NCBI GenBank assembly: GCA_004794785.1
Contig: SJOL01007418.1
Location: forward strand, 975,358 to 1,039,357
Length of the DNA stretch: 64,000 nucleotides
DNA from: Opisthorchis felineus
Lineage: Eukaryota; Platyhelminthes; Trematoda; Opisthorchiida; Opisthorchiidae
Direction of reading: 5' to 3'
Position numbers and translations under genes: made by a program. Positions 34,756-47,926 of the stretch are shown here, piece by piece. The stretch's first letter is position 1. Each line of letters starts with the position of its first letter. The notes under the pieces are model-generated. The model made no database searches. It saw nothing but the letters and a program-made list of their open reading frames with translations, and had not been told where the DNA came from.

Positions 34756-36910
34756 GTGAGTGAGCACGAATGCTCTGCCCACGCAAGAGTTTGATCACAG
34801 AAAGTTGAGAAAAACGTGTGTTACGAAATACGCCAGTGTAAATTCGGCGTTGCGTTTCTAAAATCCCGTCAGAACACTTACTAGTTAGGCTGATTCTTAG
34901 GATAATTGTCAAAGATTTTATAAGCTTGTATGATCACTCGCGGTTAATTTTAGAGCTCAAATCCATTTGTACTTAGCTGTATTCGAGAATGGTCGAATAT
35001 GTGCTATTTCACAATAGGTGCGTTTTTAAGCTATACGAATGAGTGAGACCCAAAATAATGTGAAGATAGGCTATCCAGCTTCTTAATCAACCGAAAAGTA
35101 GGCTTTGAAGAAAGAGGTATAAATTCTGGTGAATTCAGAATAACTTGTGCTCTGATGGTATTTGGAGTCAAACACAATCAAATGCGCCGTATAGTTTTAT
35201 CGAGAAACCAAGGACCGTTGTAGGTTTAGTACCGAGGTGTTACACGTACGGCCATCCAGTCTGGCGGCAAATAGTCCTCAGTTAATAACTCCGTTGCCAA
35301 TAAACTGATTTTCTCACTGCACCCTATCAAGTAATCTTCACCCCACCTTCTATTTCAGGTCTTGCATGTTAACAATACAGCCTGTGTCTGCTGAAGTGCA
35401 TCATATTTCACAAAAGGAACATTTTTACCGATGTAATTGATTAATACAAAATTGGCTTTTGCGTGAAAGCATTTTTGATTTCACTGTGGAATTAGTAACT
35501 CCCTGAGAAAACCTAGCTGAAGGTTTTACTGCAGTTGGCAGGTTCTTTTTCAGTTTTACATTGAGCTGTATTAGGCAGCCGCCAGGGTGCATAGTGCTGC
35601 TTCTCTGTTCCATACGAGCTGATTAACTTATCAACTATTTTTGCGACCGAGGGGAATGTTGGTAGCTCATGTTGTGCTCTTTTTGAAGAGCTGGCCAGAT
35701 TGGTTGCACGTGTTCCGTCACCATCCAAGGTGACGACATCAGTGCGCAGTAGTCATAGCGCGTCAGTGTGTAGGGAACTGTGCGAATGCTTATACATGTC
35801 ATGTTGACGTAGGAGTAGCCTCTGTTTCTGATCGGTCGTTTAGATGATAGGTCACGTGAATTGGATGGTTGGTTAGTTCCCTGATTGGCCGACGTTTGAA
35901 AGAATCATTCCATGGAACCTTTGATCTGTCGATCTGGTACTATGGTCGATTTGCTCCTTCGACATTGAAGTCAACTTCCTCAATTTAGCCGCTGTTCTGT
36001 GGGCTACCAAGATATTTTTGGTTGTAGTGGCCTTGTCGTGAGTTCGATAACTTTCTTAATATGCGGTAGAAGGATCAGTTTGCTTGTCTCCTCGTGTTGG
36101 TTTTGCTGTCGTTCCTATCGGGATGCTTGCCTCATGCTTCTTAAGATGAAATTTAGTGGCTAGACACTGTTTCGAAATATTCTATAGAGAAGATCGACCA
36201 GAATGCCATAAGCGATATTGTTTACCGAATTAACTGCACGAACTGTCACAAATGTTCTGCTGGTCAAACAGGACAAAAACTATCTCGACTAAAACTAAAC
36301 TAAAACTATCTAAAACCATCTAAAGAGATGAAAGAACAACACTTCAGGAGTTAGAGGGCATGATTCACTCTCCTAAGTTTCATTACACATAGACCAAGAG
36401 GACAAAATTTCGTTCTAGAACATTTGGATTTGTATTCACCTTATTCTCGTTTGAATTCCCATCCTCTCAATGTTGGAGAACCCGCTCAGGTTAGTCCCTA
36501 CTGTAGAGAAGAAACAATTTCATGATCCTGCGTATCAGCAAAAAAAGCTTCGGTCTGTTTCAGGGAGCCCTAGTTTTATTAATGTGCTGGCTTTTTATCA
36601 GCGTAAAGTCACGGTGGCTACCGTTCTGAATCCTGTTTTGGTTGCTCGAATGCACCTGACTGTGAGTGGTTTCGTTCCTGAATGAACCTTTGATTGCTAG
36701 TGTCAGCCGACTGACACTGCACTGTCTGAAGTGCTCCAACTGCTTTCCTCGATGTTGATAAAACGAAATGACCTTGTCAACCGGAAGACCTCCGGTTGCT
36801 TTCAGGTTTACTCGTACAACCTGAGTTGAAGGGATTGACATGGATTCTCCCTGCTGTTTTTTATATTGAATGGATATGTGAAGCAATTGATCACTTAATA
36901 ATGGACGGGT
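34756..36910. other. No recognised gene or repeat
   Basis: A minus-strand frame at 35513-35728 looks protein-like but has no in-frame ATG start of its own and no acceptor. Otherwise nothing is recognised. Confidence 0.35.
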
Positions 36911-37150
36911 GAGCTAATCAATCAATCAATCAACTAATCAATCAATCAGTCATTCAGTCTGTCAGTCATTCAATCAGTTCATGAACAGATGAATGAATAA
37001 GTAAATAGATAAATGACTGAACGAATGAAGAAATGAATGAAGGAACAGGTGATTGAATACATGAATGAGTGAATAAGTAGATAAACAATCAAACAAGTAT
37101 ATAAATGGATAAATAAATAAATGAAAGGATCAATGAATAAATAGATGGAT
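36911..37150. repeat. Degenerate tetranucleotide microsatellite with strand switch
   Basis: Begins as TCAA/TCAG/TCAT units (ATCAATCAATCAATC) and turns into TGAA/AGTA/ATAA/GATA units after about 36980 (GATGAATGAATAAG). The two halves are roughly complementary (TCAT versus ATGA), so the tract can fold back. Confidence 0.8.
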
Positions 37151-40100
37151 ATAAGCGTCCCGGTAGTTGATTTGTAGACTTTTAACCGAAGTCAATCAAT
37201 TTATGACTGATCGTTTTGTTGCCCCGTAACGTGTTGCTATCACCGCAGTTCATGCATTGCTCCTATCCGCACCCGCTGGACTCCAGTTTTGCTGTCGTCA
37301 GAGGTCATCTACAGTGCATTGCCTTGCCTTCCTGGGTATGTGAACCACAGGTGTCGAACGTGCAGGGCGAGCGTGTTACCACTGCACCCGCAGTGGTAAC
37401 GGTTGAACTTGTTTATGCCTGCGCGATGTGACTGGTCCGTCTAGCTCTCCGTAAGATGACGTACACTGGGATGCAAATTTGTGAAACCTGCTTGCTGGTA
37501 GAATTTGACACACCACCACTTGAATGCTGCAAAGCAAGGTCGAGCGATTGATGTTATGCCAACGGATATAGATGGAATCAGTGTATGTAGTCAGCCTTAC
37601 TCAACAGTTTGTTGAGAATAAGCTAATCAACTTACCTGCTTGAAAACTGATGACGCTGGTGCTCAGTCTGTGACGTGATTTGTGGTAGTAAGTAGTTGTG
37701 GTAAGTAGTTGTGATGTAAATAAACATACACACTTTCCCATCGTCGGAGAGTTTGACTATGGTAGACTATACAGGAAAATAGAATATATATTCATATTGA
37801 TAGCCAGATCATTCCAATTTAAAAAACCACCGGTTTGTACACATTCTTTGGGACAATGTAACCGGATTTACAAGGGAACAGCTGACCTGGACGATTTTTA
37901 CTTAAGCCGTGGAGCAATAATGTAAAAAATCGGCCTTCAATGGAGTACAGCCAATGCTGTCCCTCTATTTGTTTCAAAATCTAATCGAGGTCCCAAACGA
38001 CCTTTACTGAGTGTTGACGTATTTTGGACAATGGTCTCCATAGAGAAGTAATTACTTTTTGTGACCTGGTGGCACTTGTGTGCAGTTCGCAGGAAAATGT
38101 CATACATTATTGGGGTTAAACCTTGTCGCAACTAGATGCCTTCCGGATGACAAACTAAAAAGAATATCTTTTAGGGCCGCAGCCTATCTGTCGTTGAAGA
38201 TCAGTTCGCCGCTGAGTGATTCCAAGTTCGGTCTCTTCTGAAAGCTGGGGGGATGTCTCAAAAGGAACTGTAAGACAAGTGCGCGGTTATTTCTAAGAAC
38301 GTACGCACAATATGCCAATGACACAGTCCAGTCTCTGTTAGGTCAGCTGGACAAAGCTATGCAAACACAAAAATTTGCTTGGTTCAATTCAATTCACCGG
38401 CCATTAAGCCTGAATTGTTGTGTTTGGATAGGAGTAACACAATACTTCAGAGAAATAATTAATACTCACACAGATAGGTAGTATGAATGCGAATCGCGGT
38501 GGCATCAGTCTTCCTTACTTTCTGTTATGTGAGTGTGTCTGTACTTGATGTAAAGCCCAGGGGACCGATTTGGCACGGTGATTAGGGGTAGTTAAATCCT
38601 CAGGAACGGCGCCTGTGGCCTTTCCTTACTCTCCTTCTGATCAGCACGCCAGCAGATTGTCTGCTACCCTCTTTGATGAATGCCAAGTGGGCCGCCTGAT
38701 GCACCCATCTAAAGGCGAACTTTGGTAAATGCACTTGCTTGTGTTCCTGAGAGTCAACCTGTTTCAAGATCATCGTTCGATTGGTTAATGCCATCCTAAT
38801 TTAAATTACACTGAATGTGTTGTGGGATGTGGCAGATAAGTGGCTTAAAAATATCGGACGTGTATCATTAATCATGAATGGAAGGTTAATAAATGACTGC
38901 TAATTTGAAGCAGTCATAGCACTACTACCCAATAGCTTCACACACTTACCTTCTAAAATAAAACAGTAAAATCTGATGTTAAATCAGGCACGCATTAAGC
39001 TTGAATATGGTTGATACTGTGAGCGGACACCAGAGAAACTTCTTCATTGTGACATTTCCCCACAGTGGGATAAGTCAGCCTCACTCATATCAAGGACTAG
39101 AGGCGGCTAAGTAAAGGCAGTTCGAATACCGAACTGTTTTTTGTTTGCATAACCAGGTCTGATCTTAAAAATCATTGTAAATAGATCAAAACCACCAGGG
39201 ACTCCAAGGCTGTTTGGACATCAGTGATATAAGCTATCAGTAAAGGATGCCCGTGCGTGTTTTGTCCCTTTTGGTTCAGTTTCCTAGCTGCTCATTTAAT
39301 GCCGGGTCCTGCTTGCTGAACAGGATTAGAAATCCGTTAAGTGCTGAATCATCGTGAGTGATACCATGACTTTTCGTCAGTTATCTAGGCGTTTTTGCTC
39401 ACTTCGATTGATGTAGCCATAAAATGGGTAAAACAGGCCTGGATGAGATCACGTGTGGTTGTCCCTATGTGTAAAAAACACAATGGGTAATCAACGAAAA
39501 GAAAATTTTCTTTTGAGGATGACTGTAGTTCTTCTGCATCCACTACTTCACATATCCGACAAGAGTAGTGACCTGAAAACTCTTTGGAGATAACTGAAAC
39601 AAACAGCTAGTTTAAAGCTTATATCGATGTGTAACCGAAACTTACCATCCTATTGGTAATCACCAAAACGGATCAGTTAATGTGCTTCCAACCGTCCGTC
39701 CAATATTATTCCGGCTAGTCCCGTTGATCGTGGATAGATAAAGGACCTTGATGTTTTCCTTATGCCATGCCAACAAACAACGCAACCTTCCGATGACAGA
39801 GTGGACAATAATTTATCCATGACTGCGTGATTTCAGGAGGCTATCTGGCTCAAATATCCAGGAGCGGGAGGGTACTGTCTTGGAGATCCCGATTCTCTAG
39901 CTGCCGTACCATACAGAGGAACTAGAATGCCGTCCAAAGATATGTTGCGGTCCAGTTGTCATATCGGAGGATGACTATTCTGTCTTGTTCGCAAAAATCG
40001 CCTGAGGGGAAGGAATGGGCTTCCGTAACAGAGATAGAAAACGGACCTTACGGGTTTTTACAAGAACCTCATGGCTAACTGGAACCAATGCTCCCATCCG

Positions 40101-41570
40101 ATCTACAAAGCACCGAGCATAAACAACCTATGACTAGTAGAAAAGCGGGATAACATGAAATTCCTCCCGTCCGTTTTCGCAACAGACCGCATTGCATTTT
40201 TATGGTACCAATTCGCATGTTCTAGCATTTGATGGTATACTTAGGCGTGACCGTCTTTGCATCCTCATGAGCTGTCTTGCGGCCCGTAGAAATAACAAAG
40301 TTGAACTACTGTCAACTTAATCAACTATACATAGATAGACAGGATAACGCATCCTTTTGAGCTCTGGTCTTTGCTAGCTTTGATTTGTACAATCCAAATT
40401 CAAGCTGGTGTAATCCAGATCAGCGAATAAACAGTATGAGACTGAAATGTGGGTTAACCACAGTTTGTCTCGACCATTTTTGGCCATTGTTCCCAAACAT
40501 TTGTCCATCTGTAACTTCACGATAGTCGCAATCCATTTCATTAAGCAAAGGTGCTAGAGTTATCAGATTATGATTTCTGTTACTATGCCTTCAAATAAGG
40601 CGGCTATAGGATTTTCTCCTGAGGTGTACGGTATAACGCGGTCATAGCTTATTTCACTTCGTAATCTTTTCAAATTTGTAAGTAGGCGCGAAATGAACGA
40701 AAATACTAAACGTCTACCGTGGCGGCGTCGGAGTTCACGTTTGGCTAAATTGGATAACTGTTATCGCTTTCAACTGAACGCTGTCGTGGCATCCCTGTCC
40801 GTTGAGCTTTGGAACTACTGATCTTGTGCTCCAAAACTGCATCTGTGAGAACACTGCTTAGTGGTAGCCTTATCCGGAATTTCAAAATGCCTCAGTGTTG
40901 CACACTGTTTGGTGTGTTTGAAAGTTTTCTAATAGAGTATCAACTGTCTCAACCTAGACGAGGGCGTCTAAAGCCCACCTGACCGCCTGATTCATTTGGT
41001 TGTCTCGTTTTCAGCGTGTTAGCGTGGTACTACAAAGACGTTTCAGGATTATCCGACAGTGCTGTCGGGGCTGGTGAGAGGACCGCCATTCGACCAGTAG
41101 TGTCATAATAATCTTAATAGCGGACTAGGGCCTTGCTCGCATTGACATATCATTTCAGCCAGTTAAGCCTGACTGATTGACATAAAATTTCCCTATTTTA
41201 TGGATACCTTAAAATATAAAACTGCTTCCAGGTAAATATTTTAAACATTTGTTCCAATAATAACCGTATCTGCCCGTCAAGAAAACGTTTTACAATGCCT
41301 GGTGGTAATAACCTCCTTCTGTTAACTTAAATTTCATGAGTGGGCAGTCGTACACAATTCTATGGGCATAGTCCTGTTAGACAGGAAGATCCGGAATTAT
41401 TTAGTGCTCAAAGAATCTTTCCCCGCCTGTCTTGCTATTTATTCTCTACTTCCAGTCCAGTTATTGCCCACTCATTCTTCCAGTGGATCAAAGCTTTGGA
41501 ATGCCGTTGTTTGACTGATAAATTAGCTTCTAGCCTAAAAATACAAAACAATACATTATTGTTGAAGTGG
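37151..41570. other. Mostly unrecognised, with one tRNA-like relic
   Basis: At about 37330-37405, read on the minus strand, GTGCAGTGGTAACACGCTCG followed by GTGGTTCACATACCC looks like boxes A and B of a tRNA, as in the head of a tRNA-derived short repeat. No gene was recognised in the rest. Confidence 0.35.
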
Positions 41571-41790
41571 CCCATTCACAAGGTTCCTGAAAAATCTTCG
41601 ACAGCCCACGACCGATTTTGCCCATCTTGGAGCTCATCAGGTGGGCACAGTCCTCGAGTTTCCGTCTATCTTTTGTCTTCTTTGTACCCAGATTGTACAA
41701 ACTTTGCCAGATACTCTCAGTTGCGCACCAGTTTGTTTTTAATGGGAGACTGAGCTGGATCATAAACAAGAGATTCACCTGGGAGCCAAC
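41568..41790 (-). repeat. Hammerhead retroposon copy (-)
   Basis: A minus-strand unit from GGCCCATTCACAAGGTTCC to GATTCACCTGGGAGCC, with the ribozyme motif at 41577-41675. It has lost the CATGAGGCGG end. Confidence 0.6.
41577..41675 (-). ncRNA. Hammerhead ribozyme-like motif
   Basis: On the minus strand: CTGATGAG, stem II CTCC/GGGC region with loop AAGAT (weakened by a change), CAAAA in place of CGAAA, then CGGT-CGTGG-GCTG and GTC. Most of stem III and the cleavage triplet are kept. Stem I arms (AAGATAGACGGAAACT and TTTTTCAGGAACCTTGTG) pair partly. One core base (G of GAAA) is lost, so it is probably inactive. Confidence 0.5.
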
Positions 41791-42007
41791 GGAGTCACTT
41801 CTAAAACAAAATTACTGTGTAAGTGGGAGTAGCTGGCGGACAAATTCTTTATTGTTTTCAGAATCCAGTCACCAGTTACACACTAAAGATGACGAAAGAA
41901 TAGCGCAGTTCAAACTGGTTCAATCCAGCAGGTTGGAAGAGGTGAATATCTCGCTTGACCAGTTAACCACAATATAAAGGTCGGTAAATGGTTTCCACAA
42001 AGGAAAC

Positions 42008-42215
42008 TACTCACAAGGTTGCTGAGATCTTTTCGATCTTGAGACTAGTTTCCTTTATGAAAATATACTGCGATATCTCGAATATCGTACCAACTGCGGC
42101 ATGAGGCGGCTATTGTGCAGTACATTCAGTTGAAGAATACCATTAACAAGATACTCAGTTGAGTCTGTAGTCAAAACCAAATTGGTATGCAAATGATCGT
42201 ATTTTTCGATAAATG
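42008..42215. repeat. Hammerhead-element copy, head-to-head inverted pair
   Basis: A short minus-strand piece (CTACTCACAAGGTTGCTGAG) is followed from about 42050 by a plus-strand piece: GATATCTCGAATATCGTACC, CATGAGGCGGC, TTGGTATGCAAATGATCG. The core is absent. The junction differs from those at 4.56 and 52.0 kb. Confidence 0.55.
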
Positions 42216-42394
42216 ATTGTTTACTGAAACAATGGTTACCTGGTGAGATCCGATAGAATTAGAACAGATAATGCACTGTAAGCAAGTCTTATTCACTACC
42301 CAGATTTTTTGAAGTAAACCAGTAGTCAGTTCATGAAGAGGTCAACTAGTACCTTCCCAAGAGTGTGTGTGGAACAGGACTACGAAATTGAAAA

Positions 42395-42780
42395 AATAAC
42401 CTCATTTGCAAAATATAGTGGTGTTAACGAATGACCCAGCTAAAGTGCTCGTTTATTATTTTGTACAACTGAAAGCACTGCCATCTGATTTTTCAGTTAG
42501 CACAATATTCAAGATATCGGCGTATATTTTGTTGACACAAAAAGCTAACCATGCGGCCGCTGAATGCTATCACATGTCCTACTATTGGTTTTACAGTGTT
42601 GTGGCTCATCAGATAAATGTGGCCTTTGAATTTCCGTCAACCTCACGCTCTACCTGACCATCAATTTGTATGCAGTTAGCGAAGTACTCTGTTTTGCACA
42701 TTCAGTTGAATAATTTTATAGACGAGCGATTAAGCTGAGGCTCTCGTTAACCCCGGTGTAATTTACAAATGCGAGTATTT
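42395..42780 (-). repeat. Hammerhead-element copies (-), diverged
   Basis: Old minus-strand units: CAATATTCAAGATATCGGC, then GGCTCATCAGATAAATGTGG, then GAATTTCCGTCAACCTCACG, then TTGCACATTCAGTTGAATAA. The complement of CTGATGAG survives at 42605-42613 but stem II and GAAA do not. Confidence 0.5.
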
Positions 42781-44069
42781 CCGCGCCTCCCATTAGTTCA
42801 ATTCAACTTTTATAAAATTTGTCAGGAGTGTAATTTGACCAGTCGTACATGCTGAAAAAGTGGGTGTACTGTGTAACATAACGAGTCTCATTCTTACGGA
42901 CTTCGAGTTTTTATTTGCAGGACGGCTCATACAAAAAAGCACCATCTGATTACAGCTGTACCTACGTCGATACCTGATTGTTGGTATAAATATCACCTTG
43001 AAAAAAGACATGTCTGAAGCATGTGGTACTAAATAGGCAGAAAACTCACAGGTTCCTCGCAAACAGGATTCGTCGGGCTTTGATCCAATCCATAAATTAC
43101 ATTATATCATATTACTTTCGTAATAAAGCCACCCGCATGGGAAGCCCTTGAAATGATCTCTCGTCGTCACGCGAAGACAAACAGATAGACCTCGTTTTTT
43201 TGTGGTGATCACTCCAGATGGAAATTACTGATTACTGATTACTTCAGAGGTGCTCTAGCGCAACTGTTCCAGTACCGGAGTTTCACTCAACCGGACAGCA
43301 GATTGTGCTGCACAGACAGTCTGGCATTGGTGTGTTGAAACCGGCTAGCATTTGTCGGTCTCTTACACAACAGGTGGGTGTTGAAACGAAACATTTCTCT
43401 AGGGATCTTAAAGCCACAAACTGGCATTTCCTTTAAACCATCTGAAGTCAAGCACTCAATGTTCACCGATCAGTTGCCATTGCCCGATTTCCGATCAAAA
43501 TTCGGTTTCCCGCAGCCCCAGTTGGTATCTCAGCAAGATCATGCTTTTCAAGATGCGCGCATCTTAAATGACCTACGCAGTTGATACCATATCGCAGAGC
43601 ACAAACAGAGTAATACATATGGTAGAGACGTTTAAGCAGATAAACAGTCCCGTGAATGCTCACCTCCTACTTCTAAATTTTGATGTTTCCATATGGTCAA
43701 ATGAACGGTATACATATATGTATATAGATGACACATCGCTGTGTGACCATGGATGTTTCGCCAATAATGTCACATTTGGATGCTGGTTTTCCTCCCCTGT
43801 GAACCAGGTAGTTGGTCACAATGATCTGTTTTATCTAGTTGCCTCTGAGTCGTACCGTAGGCATCTTTAAACTGTCTTTGATGCACTTCTGAGACACATC
43901 ACATGACTCCAATACGAACGTATTAACTTTTTGTCGTGGTAGTTGGTGGGTGGTCTCAGGGCATACCCTACGTGTACGCCAACACAGGGTAACGACGTCG
44001 TTGGTTAGATGAGATTACCAAACTTCATGCGGCGCTTGCTGCGCAAAATAGTGGGTGAATAACGTTCAG
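42781..44069. other. No recognised gene or repeat
   Basis: The open frames here (for example 43568-43870) lack family motifs and splice support. Confidence 0.35.
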
Positions 44070-44560
44070 CTCACTGAAGACGATGATCAGTTTAGGGAGT
44101 GTTCAGTTGTGTAACCCGGACTTCTATTTAAGAATGTGTCCAGCACGAGATACTGCGTTGGTTAGGTCATATATTGCGCATGCCGAATTGTCGTTTTTCG
44201 AAGACAGTGCTGATTTCCGTGCCCAGTTCAGAGTGGCGGAAGCAGTGAAGTGGCCAACCTGGTAGAGGGGTATGAAAGTGATCACGAAATGTCTAGGTTC
44301 TGTCGGTGCAACTTGCCTTCCATCCGCGTGATCCCTCTGCATCTGGTTGGAGACGCTACAAGATATAGCTGCTAATCGATGTCAACGGCGTTCTGCTCTC
44401 CATTTCCATCCAGACTGCTTGAATGAGGATCTGAAGGTGAATGTACCTCGGAATGACTGGTAGGCTGGCACTATCACCCTTCCCCGTCCAGTTTTATTCA
44501 AGTGAATTCAAATTCAAATAAATCATGGTTGTTCGGCAGCGAAGCATCGGTGTTGAAGAC
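44070..44560 (+). pseudogene. LINE 3' end, decayed (+)
   Basis: Frames in order read IECVQHE-like sequence, LRWLGHILRMPNCRF (about 44155-44200), VPSSEWRKQ, then after a shift RGMKVITKCLGSVGATCLPS and WLETLQDIAANRCQRRS (near 44345-44390). This is the conserved C-terminus of the flatworm LINE type also seen at 57-59 kb and at the right edge: W-L-G-H-V-L-R-M-P, then G-W/W-x-x-M-K-x-I-T, then L-E-T-L-Q-D-M-A. The 3' tail after it (TTTATTCAAGTGAATTC to GTTGTTCGGC) resembles 58830-58860. Confidence 0.72.
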
Positions 44561-47500
44561 TGATGTCGTGCTTTCGTGATGTTGCTGATGATGATGTTGA
44601 GTTTAGCGAAGCATGATTATGTCATCATACCGTAGAAACGACCATGTAGGTGAGGATGTTTTCGTTTCACATTGGAAACGACTCTGACCTGAAACTTCAA
44701 AAGAGTACGTATAAGTTTCTCATGAGTTACCCCTGTCTGCCGTATTGGTGGAATCCATTTCGCGTCCACATATAGCCACACCGAATCAGTAGATCACATT
44801 GTTTAAATAAATACCCACAGACTTGTTTTCATTGGATAACTTAGTTGAAAAGCAGTGACAGATTTCGTTTCTCTTCACCTATTCCGGAGGTCGGTTGTTC
44901 GAGTCCGTCCCCAGGCGTGTTTTTTCGATTGTACAATGTAGACCTGAACTCTTCATGTGAACATCTAGAAAATCCCCTTAGTTGAGTTAACGTTCAGAGG
45001 AATGAATTGTAAGAACGTTTAAAAATAAAATGATAGGCTAGTAGGCACACATGTGCCCCAAACCAGCTGAAAATGATAAACGTTATTACTAGGAATTATA
45101 CACTTTCATATGCATTCTATTCTTGCACATTGCCCTTATGTTTAAGGGAAATATCAGTGTTCCAAATAAAAATTTATTCGGTACCATGAATAGGCCGATA
45201 AATTCTTCGCTACTCTTCGTGGTAAAAAAGCAAACCAGCATATCAGTGGGTAGATTATTAACCGGAGATCGAACCTGTAACTCGGATCTATTTTAACGTG
45301 TGTCGCTTAATGAGCTAGCAAAGGAACTCGGTGGGTTCCCCTGTTAACCAGCATGAGTCACCTGCCTAATAATCGATGGAGATGACAGTCACATTGGTTG
45401 GCCGGTCTTAGTTTGCTTTGTGCAAGTTGCTTTCCCAATAACTTCAAAAACTGTCTACTGATTTACAGACAAAAGCAAACTTTTATTCTGTCCGTATATA
45501 ATTATCCGTTTCTGTGGGTTCTGTCCCGCTTGTGTCTGATGCTGATCCCTTTAAAGCCTGTACGCTCGCTCACGAAACAGACAATTTTGGTGCAGCCGGT
45601 ATTATTGGCATCTCAGAAGGGACAAAGTTACAGTATTTGCGTACATTCCTCAAAAGCCAAATATTTCTAAATGATCGGTTCACAGGAAACTAGATGCCAT
45701 ATTTTCTGGAAATCAGCGCAAGTGTTTCTTGGTCGCAGGCTAATCATACAATCTATGGGTCGGAAGTTCAAGAGTTTTAAGTGTACGTTGACAAAAAAAT
45801 TCCTCATTTGCTTTGTAGAAAACCTGAGTTGCTATTCAGTAAAATTTGGAGATGGGGTCAGAACTTATGTGACTGATTAAGCAAGGGTTTTGTACAGTAC
45901 CGTGAGTAATAAGAATTAAAATGTAGGACAGTCACCCTATTGGGAGGGAGGATCTGCCACATTGAACGTGCCCGAGGAGTGGCGTGAGTGTAGAATTTAT
46001 GACGCGGTAAACGAACGCATCCAAATAGTGAGCCGTTAATACAGCCGTCTTCCGACAACTTAACGTTTAAGAAACAGTAACTTTGTTCTACCTAAGTTCA
46101 TTATTTCTAGCTTGTATCGAAGGCAGTTGAAATCTCCCAAATACCGAATTGGACCATCAATCCACCTAAGACAAATGACATCCAGATGAGTCTTCAGACT
46201 TTTCGAAACAATTTATGATCGTGGCCTATGGTAGGTCCTTTGATGTCTTCTTTTCTTTGGGTGGAGCAAAGTAACCGTTTCAACATCGTACCTGGTGTGG
46301 ACGGAGCATCTTGGTTAATTAAGGTTTCTTTCATCCCAGCATATCACTAAGAGTAAAAAACAACCAGTGCCGTATTTTTTTGTAAAAAACTAATAGTGTA
46401 AAAATAACTGCGAATTTTATTCCTTGTTCGAAGCACTCCTTCCATAGGAGGAATCTGAAGGACGTGAAAGCCGGCTTTAGAATACCAGAAGGGCATGACT
46501 GGGTAAATATTGATACCCTATTCACAAACATGTACCAAGCATCTTCACTGATTTTATTGCGTGTGAAGTTGCCACCACAACAGTGAACATTTGCGGAGTA
46601 AGCTAACAGGAAAACGCAGGTGAAGAGAGAAGGAACATCATTCACTTTGGATGCTGTCGGCTTTCATAGGAAAACTACTTTGAATTCAAATGGACTAGTA
46701 TTTTTAGTTTTTCTTACTGACGTATCACCTGCGATTGAATAAAATGGTGCGTTTTAGACGAAATGCGCTCATTTTCATCACAATTTGGATTGGGCTAAGG
46801 ACCCAACTGACCCAACTGATGAAATTTTGTGTGGGTAACAAAGTATATTTGCTCCTGTTGAATTGAACTTTCTTCCTAAGGCATAGTAAGTTTGTATAGC
46901 TACAATCAAGCGATGTATCGAATTGGAAGCTCACAACAAAAATACAGCGAATGACGTCTTTTTATGAGAACCCTCCACACGACTGGACGATTCCGTATGG
47001 CCCTAACCTTCTTACCACTGATTACCTTTAAAAGTGCACATTTTACAATAGGGACTGCTCGACCAATGATCAAATTATTTATTTTTTCCGCGCTTTGCAT
47101 GTCCAATTGATCTTGAAGGTTTCCTGCTTTGTATCAGTCATAATATGACCAAGTATTTCACAAGGACCGCCCACTAGCCTGTTTTGCTGATGTTTTTAGT
47201 AAGGAAACTTACTTTGTAGTTTGTTATGCATGTTGTCCTAGGTGGTGTCCCCATTTGCACTGATCCTGTGGATAACGATCGCTCATCTGGCCCATGAATT
47301 TTTTTCGGAACCCATGCATGATTTGGATACCTTTCCTCCACAATGCACGTTTTTCAGTTTTCACTGGGTAGCTTCTTCCCCATCTTCACTATGAATGAGA
47401 CCCAGATTCATCGAAAAATTAAAGTTTTCAGGTTCTCAAATATAACCCTATTTTTACAACTTTCTGAACTTAAAACGACCAGCTTTTGATCTTTTTGATG

Positions 47501-47926
47501 CTTGACTGCCGTGTATCTAGATGAATGGATGAAGGCTGAGATACTGCCAGGAGAACATGAGAGGCCGGAGTCAGAATAAAACCACATTTGTTTAATAATT
47601 TTCTGTGTTAACTCTAACCTCAGACCGGGTTTTCTTACAGAGACTTATCAGAACCACTTACCTAAATTTGTCCACTTTCCGGTCCGTTATTGTTTCATCA
47701 AAGTTTTCACAGTCAATAACTCTTGTCTTCCAAACAGTGTTTTCCTATAGATTTGTTCTATAGAGGAGCTGAGACTGTTTGCCTGTGAGACCGATTTTGA
47801 AATTGCAGACTTTTAGTACTTGTTAAACACCGGAAGTGGGACTTGGGCCGCCTACTACACAGAGAAGCATCATAATTTGGCTTTACCAGACATGTTTTTT
47901 TCTTATCCTTTCTTGCTGGATAACAG
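44561..47926. other. Mostly unrecognised, with a tRNA-like relic
   Basis: At about 45265-45345 on the minus strand, TAGCTCATTAAGCG and GGTTCGATCTC look like pol III boxes A and B of a tRNA-derived relic. No gene was identified. Confidence 0.35.

Noticed and set aside
34484..34912. 142-codon minus-strand frame.
   Set aside because: It is opposite an exon with strong splice sites on the + strand (34656-34755) and has no recognised motif.
34784..34912. Search for an integrin transmembrane exon with a G-F-F-x-R tail downstream of 30.2 kb.
   Set aside because: No hydrophobic segment with this tail was found in any + frame scanned; the FFKR-like stretch at 15.26 kb lies upstream of the calf-2 exons and has stops before it.
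36911..37150. Regular short repeats considered as a CRISPR array.
   Set aside because: Four-base units without spacers; a microsatellite in a eukaryotic genome.
41340..41977. Long open frames on both strands.
   Set aside because: They run through a hammerhead-element copy; translation of repeat sequence, not genes.
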